Assembly: GCA_946479025.1 (NCBI GenBank)
Contig: CAMLDM010000005.1
Span: 1-40,598, forward strand
Direction of reading: 5' to 3'
DNA length: 40,598 nucleotides
Source: an uncultured Candidatus Saccharibacteria bacterium
Lineage (GTDB): Bacteria; Patescibacteria; Saccharimonadia; Saccharimonadales; CAMLKC01
Below are positions 1 through 8,341 of this stretch, in pieces. The notes under the pieces were generated by a model. It did not search any database. It was not told the DNA's origin and saw only the letters and a program-made list of their open reading frames with translations. A program made the translations under genes and the position numbers. Numbering within the stretch: position 1 is the stretch's first letter; each line of letters starts with the position of its first letter.

Positions 1-42
1 CCACTCCCGTATAGTGAATCTATTCCAAAAGCTTGTGTTCAT
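1..42 (-). CDS. Probable first codons of the next gene of the secretion operon (truncated by window edge)
   Basis: An ATG at 40-42 on the minus strand follows the stop of the wall hydrolase by 15 bases and is preceded by a GAGGG-type ribosome site. The visible 14 codons read MNTSFWNRFTIREW and stay open to the edge. Position and spacing suggest another co-transcribed gene of the secretion locus. Too little is visible to name a product, and the start itself is a guess. Confidence 0.35.
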   Translation of the reverse strand, partial: MNTSFWNRFTIREW

Positions 43-57
43 GTTGTTCTACCCTCT

Positions 58-1434
58 CTACTTTGCCTGTTTTTTTGATAATACATCGTAGTCGCCCCAG
101 GCGGATTGGCCGAAGCCCGGGTGGGTCCGGTGGTGCATGTGAACGCCTTCGTGGCCGCTCTTGTTTACTTTATCTTGCGGGTCTGGACCGGTATTACCCT
201 CGATGGTGGTGACATATTTCCCCTGAACTCCCACAACAAGGCCGGTGTGGTGCGTTCCGTAGGTAACGACACTTCCTGGCTTAGGATCTGATGATGGGCT
301 CTGTCTTGCTCCCACCCTTCCGAGGTAGCTGTAGAGTGATGGGACCGAAGCGACGCCGGCACTTGAGGGGAATGGGAAGCCGGCCGTTTTATATACATAG
401 TTCACGAACATTCCACACCATGCAAGCCCACAACTACCGAAGCCGGCCTCTTTTGCGTATTTCTTAATGTTTCCGGCGGCATCACAGTTGTCTCCGCGGT
501 CTTCAACGACCTTCTTATTCCATTCTGCGCAGGCAATCTGCACGACTTTATTGGTTACCTGCACCCAGCCGGCAGGAGCGTTTTCACACATGCCCGTTTC
601 GGCGTCGCCCTGACAGCCGTCGCCGCCCGGGTCGTTGCCAAGCGCAGTGTTCGCCTCAACCTGACTGTGGAATTCCGTCCATACATCACCAGAGTATTTA
701 TCGCGTGAGCCGGAAACGCCGAAACGCTCGTATAAGTAGCCGAAAGAGTGTCCGGCTTTGATAGCTGCGTCTTTCGTATCACCCTTGATGTCTTGGAGTG
801 ACGGGTATGCGCTAGACGTCGAGCCCTTAAGTGCCTTCTTCCATGGTGAGACGTTGTTCATTTCATACCATATGAAATCAAGTTGCACCTTTAGATCGAG
901 CATATCCTTACTGCCCGCCCAGTTTTTGAAAGAGTCTTTTTGGGGTCCGTCCCAGCGGTCACCTTTGCTCCACTGGGCAATACCGCGGCCCGGTCCGCCT
1001 TTTTGTACACTTTTTGGGTTTACGCCCGACTCCTGCATGAGGTTACCGACGATGCCGGCCGCTTGTGCTGCAGACAATCCTTTGCCGGTAAAGTAAAAGA
1101 ATGCTTTTTTCTTGTTTTCACCCTCTACCAAGCTGGCGTCATTACTGGTTCCGACGTTTGAACAGGTTGGGTTGTAGAAAAGAATATCATTACCTCCGTA
1201 AAACTGCTGATCGATTGAAGAGCCATCCGTCCCTCCTGTAGGCGAGCCTCCGCCAGGAGGCGTATCGGTAGTGCTGTTACCGCCGCCAGGAGGAAGCGGA
1301 ACCGTATTGCTAACGCCGCCATCAACAGGTGGAACGGCCAACACGTGGGTACTTGAAGTGACACCCAGCAAAAGCGAAAATACTACAAGCAGGCCCCGTG
1401 ACAATACGATAAGTGATTTTCGTTTTTTCTTCAT
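58..1434 (-). CDS. Secreted two-domain peptidoglycan hydrolase: phage-tail-lysozyme-like domain plus CHAP domain
   Basis: A 458-residue exported wall hydrolase. Residues 1-33 form a signal peptide (KKKRK, hydrophobic core, VLA cleavage site). Residues 35-75 are a Pro/Gly/Thr linker. Residues about 108-250 look like a phage tail lysozyme domain: the segment NLMQESG carries a candidate catalytic Glu135, followed by GIAQWS at 151-156. Residues about 295-450 match a CHAP amidase/endopeptidase, with candidate Cys340 in AWC, His396 in HHTG, and the EGN at 412-414. The ATG overlaps the stop of the upstream membrane protein by four bases (ATGA), so translation is probably coupled. In type IV secretion systems the VirB1-type hydrolase opens the wall for the apparatus; here two bond-cutting activities are joined. 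Use against the host cell wall is equally possible. Domain calls are by motif only. Confidence 0.82.
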   Translation of the reverse strand: MKKKRKSLIVLSRGLLVVFSLLLGVTSSTHVLAVPPVDGGVSNTVPLPPGGGNSTTDTPPGGGSPTGGTDGSSIDQQFYGGNDILFYNPTCSNVGTSNDASLVEGENKKKAFFYFTGKGLSAAQAAGIVGNLMQESGVNPKSVQKGGPGRGIAQWSKGDRWDGPQKDSFKNWAGSKDMLDLKVQLDFIWYEMNNVSPWKKALKGSTSSAYPSLQDIKGDTKDAAIKAGHSFGYLYERFGVSGSRDKYSGDVWTEFHSQVEANTALGNDPGGDGCQGDAETGMCENAPAGWVQVTNKVVQIACAEWNKKVVEDRGDNCDAAGNIKKYAKEAGFGSCGLAWCGMFVNYVYKTAGFPFPSSAGVASVPSLYSYLGRVGARQSPSSDPKPGSVVTYGTHHTGLVVGVQGKYVTTIEGNTGPDPQDKVNKSGHEGVHMHHRTHPGFGQSAWGDYDVLSKKQAK

Positions 1435-4400
1435 CTCCCCATTCCGCCCATCGCTGGCGTTAGCCGGTTAAAATTAAACACGGATGCGATATTGCGTGAC
1501 AGGCCACCTGTTGAAGCTGCTGCATTCACCGAAGTGTCTGGTGTGTTCGGATCAACGGCGTGAATGGTTACGACACCGGTTCCAACATTGAACCCAAGGA
1601 CGTTTGCTGATTGCCACCATAAGTCCACGGCGCGCGGAAGGCCGTTAACGTTTCCACCACCGGTACCTATATCCTGCTTGGAGGCGATGATGGTTTTACC
1701 TGATGGTTTAAATTTGATCTCGAGTTTTGTACATGCAGGAAGGTCACCTAGCGCTTTGCCACCATCCAGTTCGGCAAACGATATCGTTCCTGTAAGATGA
1801 GGATCGTTCTTCTCGTTACAGTTTTTATCGCCCTTCTTGAGGTGTCCGGCAATTCCATAGCCATTGTCGTTGCCGCCATTGTCCGCCCAGTTCGCTTGCC
1901 ACAAACCGCCACTTTTTTGTTTGCCGCCAAACACACTGGCACCGACATCCTTTCCAGTAATAGGGATGTTTCCGATTGCTATGTATTTGACATTGCTTCC
2001 GGTATCTTTTGGCGGGTCTTGATCCATGTCTGTCTGAGTATTGTTGTCTATGGTGTAGAGGTGGAAATACTTCCATGCCTCAGTTTTATTCTTTTTGCTA
2101 TAGCATATAGGATCGAGCAGGTCGTCGGGGTTTCCTACGTCGGAGATGAATTTGCCAGCAACGTCATCACTACACTTCTCCTTGAACGTCGCGTAGTCGC
2201 TATCCGGGATCGGGTCACCATTTTCGTCGATCTGTTTGTGATTGTACATCCAGTCGATGACGGTGGTAGGATCTACAGACTCCAGCATGTTCGTGTCGTT
2301 GAAACCATAGCGCACGTTACAGAACGGACTCGTCGCAAGATTTTGGCTGTCGAGGAGCTTATCTTCACAGTTACTGAAAGTATCGTTAGCGGCCAGGGAG
2401 TTTGGGGTGATCAGTCGACTTGGATTGAGGGCTGAGAGGATAGTTGCCGGTGCAGAAAGAAGACCGCCCATTTTTAGTTTGGATGCGAAGCTGTACATTG
2501 AGGCGACAACAGAATTGCTGGCCGAGTACGGATCATTGATGTCAAACAGGTTGCTTTTGGCGTGCATATCGGCAATGTACTGATTTGTAGAGTTGTCATT
2601 AAACTCCTTGAACGCCGAATACTCATCTTTCGTAAGAGGTGCCAAGCCTTCTTGTTGTCCGGTCATGGCGTTTTCTGCATCGAAGCCGTTTGCTATGGTG
2701 TCCATAGCCTTCACGCCGTCCTCGCTTCCGGTAAGTTCCGTGCTGGAGATCGCACGGGCCATGTATGGAATGAAGTATTTTGAAAGCATGTACTGTGCGA
2801 GGAACATACCAATCGCACTCTTGGCGTAGCTGAAAAGTACCTTTGTAAGCGTACCGCCGGCCTTCTTCAAAGCCTCTTTTGTTAGCTTGCCTTCGACCTT
2901 TTTCGCGATAAGTGCCTTAACCTTATCTTTTATGATTTTTGCCGCCTCCTTTTTCGCGACTTCCGATAGTGTCTTTGTAACAACTTTTACGGCCGCTCCC
3001 GCACCCGGGATGAAGCTAGTTAGAGACAGCGCCCCTACGACGAATGGGTTAGTGAAAACCTTACAGATGGTCTGGATAGTTTTTTTGCCGCCCAAGTGGT
3101 CGTTAACCCAGCCCACGGCGGCGGCAAAGAGGCGGATGGCGCTGTTGCCGAGCGCACTCGACGTGACTGGTTTTTCCGGCACGGAGTTGTATTCGGAATA
3201 TTGGTAGCCGACAGAATCACCAAAATCGTCGCCATATTCGTCTTGGCGCTCAAGGATGGTCATCGCCTTTTCTGCGGCGTCGCCGTTTTCGTCGGACGTA
3301 CCTGCCGTCGCTTTAATTTTATCCGCTGTTGATAAGAACTGTGTTGAGTAGCGCATGGCATTTTCAATTTGAATCGTCCTTGCCGTGGCTACGATGGCAT
3401 TGCTGGTTTGATATGCCACGCAGAGACCTGTAATAAGGCTGGCGGGATTGAGGAAATTAAGCGCTTTTCCAAGCCCTTTCTTGAGGCCGCCTGCCGTCGG
3501 CGCGTCGGGCATCGTGGCAACTCCCGCCGGATCTGATGGAATCTGCGGGACGTCCTCTCCTTTTGAGGCAAGGTCGGCCAATCTTGCGCCTTCTTTTTCT
3601 ATTTCCGCCGTATCCGCAGGAAGCCCATCGACATTCTGGCCGCTGGCGGGCTTACTTTTGCCGGTTTTCGGGTCTTTTGTTGTTGTATTCTTTTCGCTAT
3701 CCACGCCAACGGTTGTGGATTCGCCGGCCTCGGCCTTGTAGATGCTTGCTTTGGCGGCTTTTTGATCACCCTTCTTACCCCAGTCCGGTTTGGTGACGAG
3801 CTTCGCCTTGGCTCGTACGAGCGTTGAAGCAACGCCGTTCCAGGAGAACCAGCGCGGCGCAAAGACGGCGCGACTCAGGTCGCGTAGGTCGGAATTCGAC
3901 TTCAATACTTTCTTATACTGGCTAGCCTTTACCTTTGTGCCGTCCGGCATGACGAGTGTTCTTCCGCCGGTATACCGCTGGGTAAGTTTGTTTAGCGTTA
4001 CGGGCGAGCCGCTTTTATCAAGCAGATCACCGCCCATTTGTCGAAGTCTTTCGATCTGATACTTCTTGAGACCGTCGTATTTACAGCGGATCTTTACCGT
4101 ACACAGCTTGCTGCCAATCTTACCGCCCGTTCCGAACATGCGGTTTTCCAGAATGAAATCCGAGCGGACCGAGACGACCGAGCTGTTGGAATCAAATTTG
4201 TTAGCAACGGCCTCTTTTATATGAATAAGTGCGCCCGCAGGGGCGAAAAGTCCGCCAAGCCCGATGCCGCCGCCGACAAGCAGGCTCACAATAAGTGCTA
4301 ACGGCCCCTTTTTCTTGGCGTTGGCGCCGAAGAACATCTTTTTGCTGTTGCCGTTTTTGTCTTTGCCGCCGATGTAGGTGGTTTTCCAGCCGCCGCCTTC

Positions 4401-4559
4401 CTCTTCATCCTTCACGTTATCGACGTTTTTTGTGTTGCCTGCTCCGCCAGCTGCGGAACCGGCGTGGTGCGCACCTCCAAATTGTTCGGCAGACTTTAAC
4501 TCTCCAGGATTGTAGGCGTCATCCTGTTCTTCTCGAGTGTTGGGTGTTTTTGCTGCCAT
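1431..4559 (-). CDS. Large polytopic protein of the secretion locus with probable C-terminal double-psi barrel (RlpA/3D-like) domain
   Basis: A 1042-residue protein. The first 85 residues are charged and Gly/Asn-rich. A membrane segment follows at about 88-112, and further hydrophobic stretches occur at about 370-390, 505-525, 580-600 and 700-720. Several Cys residues in the later half suggest an exported portion. Residues about 898-1004 resemble a double-psi beta barrel of the RlpA/3D type: paired Cys, then DIGTGGG at 963, AVDLWW near 979, and a closing LGF..GTG..TIHAVD. That fold is known in wall-active proteins. It sits between VirB4 and the two-domain hydrolase, with 4-base overlap to the latter. 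A TATAAT on this strand covers the end of virB4, 11 bases before the ATG, so an internal promoter is possible. Overall function is unknown; a core-channel or wall-anchoring role is inferred from context. Confidence 0.7.
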   Translation of the reverse strand: MAAKTPNTREEQDDAYNPGELKSAEQFGGAHHAGSAAGGAGNTKNVDNVKDEEEGGGWKTTYIGGKDKNGNSKKMFFGANAKKKGPLALIVSLLVGGGIGLGGLFAPAGALIHIKEAVANKFDSNSSVVSVRSDFILENRMFGTGGKIGSKLCTVKIRCKYDGLKKYQIERLRQMGGDLLDKSGSPVTLNKLTQRYTGGRTLVMPDGTKVKASQYKKVLKSNSDLRDLSRAVFAPRWFSWNGVASTLVRAKAKLVTKPDWGKKGDQKAAKASIYKAEAGESTTVGVDSEKNTTTKDPKTGKSKPASGQNVDGLPADTAEIEKEGARLADLASKGEDVPQIPSDPAGVATMPDAPTAGGLKKGLGKALNFLNPASLITGLCVAYQTSNAIVATARTIQIENAMRYSTQFLSTADKIKATAGTSDENGDAAEKAMTILERQDEYGDDFGDSVGYQYSEYNSVPEKPVTSSALGNSAIRLFAAAVGWVNDHLGGKKTIQTICKVFTNPFVVGALSLTSFIPGAGAAVKVVTKTLSEVAKKEAAKIIKDKVKALIAKKVEGKLTKEALKKAGGTLTKVLFSYAKSAIGMFLAQYMLSKYFIPYMARAISSTELTGSEDGVKAMDTIANGFDAENAMTGQQEGLAPLTKDEYSAFKEFNDNSTNQYIADMHAKSNLFDINDPYSASNSVVASMYSFASKLKMGGLLSAPATILSALNPSRLITPNSLAANDTFSNCEDKLLDSQNLATSPFCNVRYGFNDTNMLESVDPTTVIDWMYNHKQIDENGDPIPDSDYATFKEKCSDDVAGKFISDVGNPDDLLDPICYSKKNKTEAWKYFHLYTIDNNTQTDMDQDPPKDTGSNVKYIAIGNIPITGKDVGASVFGGKQKSGGLWQANWADNGGNDNGYGIAGHLKKGDKNCNEKNDPHLTGTISFAELDGGKALGDLPACTKLEIKFKPSGKTIIASKQDIGTGGGNVNGLPRAVDLWWQSANVLGFNVGTGVVTIHAVDPNTPDTSVNAAASTGGLSRNIASVFNFNRLTPAMGGMGR

Positions 4560-4571
4560 AGGATGTTTTTA

Positions 4572-6479
4572 TTATACGTTATGTTCGCCCGGATTTAGAT
4601 AACTTTTATTCATAACCGGTTCGCCTGGTTGCGATTGCTGCGATTGCTGGGCTTGTTGTGCTGCAGCTTCTTTCAGTGGGTTGGTAGTGATGAGCCCTTG
4701 TTCGGTCTGCGAGGCCATAATCTGAATATGGACGTGATTTTGTCCGGCAAAGAACAGCCCCTGCCCGACCGGGAAGTTGGCGAGGCGTTTGCGCTCTTCC
4801 TCAGTAAGCTTGAAAACGTCGGATAACACGTCGACGGCACTGGACGACTGCTTTAGTAGTAACTGCATCGACGAGTTGGCAACAATCGCACGGCCCATTT
4901 TGCTTCCCATGAAGTCTTCCACGTCCTGGGTGATGGTAGTAAGGCCAAGGTAGTATTTTCGGGCGCGTTTGGCGAGACTAAACAGAAAGTTTGCCGAGTC
5001 GTCGTATTTCATCAGCTGCCACGCCTCATCTACGACAAGCATGCGTTTTCGCAGGTTGGTGCGGGTGATGTTCCAGATATGTGAAAGCACGATGTACATG
5101 GCGACCGGACGGAGTTCGTCCTCGAGGTCACGGATGTTGAAAACCACCATGTGGTTGTTGATGTCGATATTTGACTGCTGTGAGAAAATTCCGGCGAACG
5201 TTCCCGTGGTATATTTTCGAAGACGCTGTGCAAGCGCCGGGCCGGTACCGCCCATGTGAAGCAGCGTGTCATAAAGGTCGGCAATGGTTGGCGGCATGGA
5301 GTTGTGGGTCAGCGGGTCGCTGGTGATGCCGGCACGGGCATACGTGTCGATAAGTCCCTGGTCGAGGTCGGCTTCTTCGGCTGGAGTAAGTGCGCTCATC
5401 ACCTGGCCGGCGGCGGTTGCCTGACTGCCGCCGAGCATCAGACGAAACAGCCCGTGCAGTGTCACGAGGTTGGCGCGGAGCGCGTCGTCCGCTTCATCGC
5501 TGTCAATAACGCGCGGCAAGTCGAACGGATTAATGCGTGTGTCGGCGTTGAGGCTCAGGCGAATATAACTTCCGCCCACGGCCTCGGCAAGCTTCTGATA
5601 CTCGTTTTCGGGGTCGATAATAAGAATATCTGCGCCGATCATCATGCTGCGCAGCGCTTCGAGCTTCACGGTAAATGACTTACCGGCACCAGACTTTGCG
5701 AAGACCACCATGTTGGCGTTTTCCAAAGAGAAACGGTCGAAAATAACAAGGCCGTTGTTGTGCATGTTGATGCCGTATAGCACGCCCTTTTCCTGTGTGA
5801 GGTCTGCCGAAGTGAACGGGAAGCTGGTAGAAATGGCGCCGGTGTTCATGTTGCGGCGGATCTGTAGCTGGTCGCTCATTTGTGGGATGGTACTGTTGAG
5901 TCCTTGCTCTTGCTGGCTTGAAGCCACTTTGCTGAAGATGAGCTGCTGGCCGAAGAGTGTTTCGATCTTGTGCTGGACAAAACCGAGCTCATCCATGCTG
6001 TCCGCGTAGAGCGTAACGTATAGGCCGTAGCGGAAAAACCTCTCGGCACCCACTTGCAGCTGGTCGCGAAGTTCCTCGGCGTCTTGCAGAGCTGCCTCAA
6101 GGCCTGGGTCGCGGGTCTTGCCCTTTTCGCTGTTGATCGACATCGTGGCTTCAAGTTGCGTTACTTTTTTGCGCAGGTTGTTAAGTACCACCTGGCTTTC
6201 AACCGGATAAATGAACATGCTGATATCAAGTACTTCGTCGATGTTGATGAGCGAACTCAGCCAACCGGTGTAAATCTGGCGCGGGTAGCCGTAAATATAT
6301 ATCGTGCGGCCGTATTTGGTGCCAAGACGAAAATGGCTGGCGTGAATTTCAAGGCTACTTGGCGCGATAAGGTCGCGCAGCGTCGTCATACCCTTCAAAA
6401 AGGCCTGCTCTACCTCAGCCTGCTCGCGTGCGCGTTGCTGCGCAGCAATATCTACCGGATCAAGTTTTTTCTTTGCCAT
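4572..6479 (-). CDS. virB4: VirB4/TraC-family secretion ATPase
   Basis: The motor ATPase of the type IV secretion-like system, 635 residues, cytoplasmic side of the membrane. Residues about 30-240 are the CagE/TrbE/VirB N-terminal domain. The ATPase core carries Walker A KSGAGKSF at 262-269, the family motif DPENEY at 289-294, Walker B MLVVDEAW at 480-487 and a TQDVEDF block at 517-523, all intact. The C-terminus is Gln-rich. It is shorter than the roughly 800 residues of classical VirB4. The gene starts 2 bases after the stop of the TraC-like gene, so the two are surely co-expressed and probably work as a pair. No VirD4 coupling ATPase or VirB11 is seen in this window. Confidence 0.93.
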   Translation of the reverse strand: MAKKKLDPVDIAAQQRAREQAEVEQAFLKGMTTLRDLIAPSSLEIHASHFRLGTKYGRTIYIYGYPRQIYTGWLSSLINIDEVLDISMFIYPVESQVVLNNLRKKVTQLEATMSINSEKGKTRDPGLEAALQDAEELRDQLQVGAERFFRYGLYVTLYADSMDELGFVQHKIETLFGQQLIFSKVASSQQEQGLNSTIPQMSDQLQIRRNMNTGAISTSFPFTSADLTQEKGVLYGINMHNNGLVIFDRFSLENANMVVFAKSGAGKSFTVKLEALRSMMIGADILIIDPENEYQKLAEAVGGSYIRLSLNADTRINPFDLPRVIDSDEADDALRANLVTLHGLFRLMLGGSQATAAGQVMSALTPAEEADLDQGLIDTYARAGITSDPLTHNSMPPTIADLYDTLLHMGGTGPALAQRLRKYTTGTFAGIFSQQSNIDINNHMVVFNIRDLEDELRPVAMYIVLSHIWNITRTNLRKRMLVVDEAWQLMKYDDSANFLFSLAKRARKYYLGLTTITQDVEDFMGSKMGRAIVANSSMQLLLKQSSSAVDVLSDVFKLTEEERKRLANFPVGQGLFFAGQNHVHIQIMASQTEQGLITTNPLKEAAAQQAQQSQQSQPGEPVMNKSYLNPGEHNV

Positions 6480-6481
6480 GC

Positions 6482-7318
6482 TTACATTTCCCCTTCTTGT
6501 AGGTGTGGTCGCGGTGCCTCGCCCTTGCCCTTTTGGACAAATGTGCTTGTGACATTTTCAAAGTCGCCCAGCGGTTCGCGCACGGCAGTATCAGGGTTGT
6601 ACATATTATAGTAAAGCTCACCGAGTTCTTTCGTGTTGAGCTGGACGCTATTGACGCCGATCTGGAAAAGTCCGCTCGTTACGGAGTCGACGCGGTTCTT
6701 GATTTCGTCCCGGGCCTTATCGTAGGTGATTTTATCGATTTTTGTCGCGGTAGTTTGCGGCTTGGCGAACAGTTTTCCGAAAATTCCCTTCGCCTGCTCC
6801 TTCACATTGGTGAGGTCGCCGGATGGAAAATACGGAATAACCACAAAAAAGCTCTTGTCCATAATGTTCGCCTCCTGGCTTAGGACATCGATGAAGTTGA
6901 TATAGTCATCCATTAAGACGTTCAACAGCATGTTGTCTTGGGAACGGCGAATCGTCGTAAGACGGTCGATGTATGGGCCGATGTCAACGCGCTGCGAACG
7001 GATGAAAATCTGAATCGGGAAATACAGTGCATTAAGGAAGTTCTGGTAGCTGAACTCCACACCTTCGCGCTCGCGCGAGCTCATAAGGTCGAAGTTGATG
7101 GAGCGGCACGCGATAACCGCACGGAAGCTGCCGTCGCTCATAATCACCATACTGTCGCGCATTTCTGAAATAAGCAGGCTATTCTGCGTCGTGTTTTGTA
7201 CCTGTTTCGGCTTGGTGCCGCTGGCCGCCGCCGATGGAACCGGCGGTTGCTGCTGTGGACCACTGCCTACGGCACCGGTTGGAACAGCTGCAGGTGGTTG
7301 TTGATTACTTGGAGGCAC
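6482..7318 (-). CDS. TraC-like protein resembling a stand-alone VirB4 N-terminal domain
   Basis: A 278-residue protein with no P-loop. Residues 1-38 are Pro/Gln/Ala-rich. From residue 45 on, the pattern (SDGSFRAVIACRSINFDLMS, then FQNFLNAL-like helices and IFIRSQRVDI) resembles the N-terminal half of VirB4/TraC proteins, where the domain docks to the membrane complex. The start is GTG at 7316-7318, with AAGGAAG about ten bases upstream. It lies between PrgI and VirB4, two bases from the latter. CPR genomes are known to carry such a separate TraC-like gene beside virB4. The partner relation to VirB4 is inference from operon position and fold resemblance. Confidence 0.75.
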   Translation of the reverse strand: MPPSNQQPPAAVPTGAVGSGPQQQPPVPSAAASGTKPKQVQNTTQNSLLISEMRDSMVIMSDGSFRAVIACRSINFDLMSSREREGVEFSYQNFLNALYFPIQIFIRSQRVDIGPYIDRLTTIRRSQDNMLLNVLMDDYINFIDVLSQEANIMDKSFFVVIPYFPSGDLTNVKEQAKGIFGKLFAKPQTTATKIDKITYDKARDEIKNRVDSVTSGLFQIGVNSVQLNTKELGELYYNMYNPDTAVREPLGDFENVTSTFVQKGKGEAPRPHLQEGEM

Positions 7319-7350
7319 TTTCCCACTCTTCCTTTGATGATAGTCATCAC

Positions 7351-8277
7351 TTAGCGCAACGAGATAACCACTTCATCTTCTTGTTCGCGTTGATGAATGC
7401 GGTTTGCCTCGTGCGCAATTGTCTCAATAGATAAATCTGAGTTGTTTGCAAGGTTTATTATATCAGGCGAGACGGGTTTTTCGCTAGTATCTGGCTGCGG
7501 TTTTGGCGGCATAGTTTGTTGCTGTGGCGCGCTCTGTTCGCTCAGTGGTTGTACGACCGATTGATGGATTTCGTTCGGGTACGGATTATAAGTAACATGT
7601 GGATCCTGACTCTCGCCTGTCGGTGTGAGTGTGGCGTATGGGTCGGCAATCGGAGGAACTATCGTAGCAGGCTGTTGTGGCTGAGGTGCGTTCATTTTAC
7701 TGAGCATTTCTTCGTGACGCTTGGTGTCCGCCTGGTCGATCATAGAATCGAATGACCTGGCGACGCCACTCTCTCCATCCAGAATATCCTCGGTCTGCTG
7801 TGCGGCCGCATATACGTCGTCTTGCATTGCGCCGCCCGGCGTTTGCATGCCGACGCCGCGTACGGCCCAGCCACCCGTATCCACGATGTCGGCAAGGTAT
7901 GAAAGCCGTTGTTCGGCCTCGGTTTGAGACAGGTCTTTTGCGCGCTGCACCTCAACGATCTTCGGCGCCGTCACCTCCACAAGCGACTGAGTACCATCCG
8001 GTTGCCACAGGCGCTTGCGAGGCTTCAGATAAAATGATACTACTGCGGCGAGGTAAATCTCCATCGGCTGATCCTTACGTAGTGGAAGTGCTAAGGCGCC
8101 AAAAAGAACGACGATCGGCAGTGGAATGATGGCAAGCGGGATAAAAAGCTGACTTAATCCCCAGCCGAGCGCAATACTAATAAGCGCCACAATAAGATAA
8201 ATGAATTGCCGGAAACTGAACGGACCGATCAGTTTGTCTTCAGCTTCAACGTCTTGGGGTACTTTGTAGACGGCCAT
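7351..8277 (-). CDS. prgI: PrgI-family membrane protein (VirB3-like)
   Basis: A 308-residue protein. Residues 1-95 match the PrgI family: VPQDVEAEDKLIGPFSFRQF, then two closely spaced membrane helices at about 24-45 and 47-66, then KPRKRLWQPDG. In Gram-positive-type secretion systems PrgI is the VirB3 equivalent that sits in the membrane next to VirB4. The remaining 200 residues are Pro/Gln/Asp-rich and probably disordered and cytoplasmic. It precedes the TraC-like and VirB4 genes by 33 bases. A TATACT box ends nine bases before the ATG and no strong ribosome site is seen, so the mRNA may start within a few bases of the start codon. Confidence 0.88.
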   Translation of the reverse strand: MAVYKVPQDVEAEDKLIGPFSFRQFIYLIVALISIALGWGLSQLFIPLAIIPLPIVVLFGALALPLRKDQPMEIYLAAVVSFYLKPRKRLWQPDGTQSLVEVTAPKIVEVQRAKDLSQTEAEQRLSYLADIVDTGGWAVRGVGMQTPGGAMQDDVYAAAQQTEDILDGESGVARSFDSMIDQADTKRHEEMLSKMNAPQPQQPATIVPPIADPYATLTPTGESQDPHVTYNPYPNEIHQSVVQPLSEQSAPQQQTMPPKPQPDTSEKPVSPDIINLANNSDLSIETIAHEANRIHQREQEDEVVISLR

Positions 8278-8286
8278 ATTAGTATT

Positions 8287-8292
8287 AGTATA
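8287..8292 (-). promoter_or_regulatory. Probable -10 box (TATACT) for prgI and the downstream secretion genes
   Basis: TATACT on the minus strand lies nine bases before the prgI ATG and follows the end of the TrbL gene. No good -35 is visible. It would give a nearly leaderless transcript covering prgI, the TraC-like gene and virB4. Confidence 0.4.
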
Positions 8293-8341
8293 GCATTTCG
8301 TTTATGTGGAATGTTTATCGATCTTTGACTATCGCCAAAAA

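Noticed and set aside
1797..2435. 212-residue reading on the plus strand inside the 1042-residue gene
   Set aside because: It lies antisense to a gene with clear domain and overlap evidence and has no ribosome site or family features; a shadow reading.
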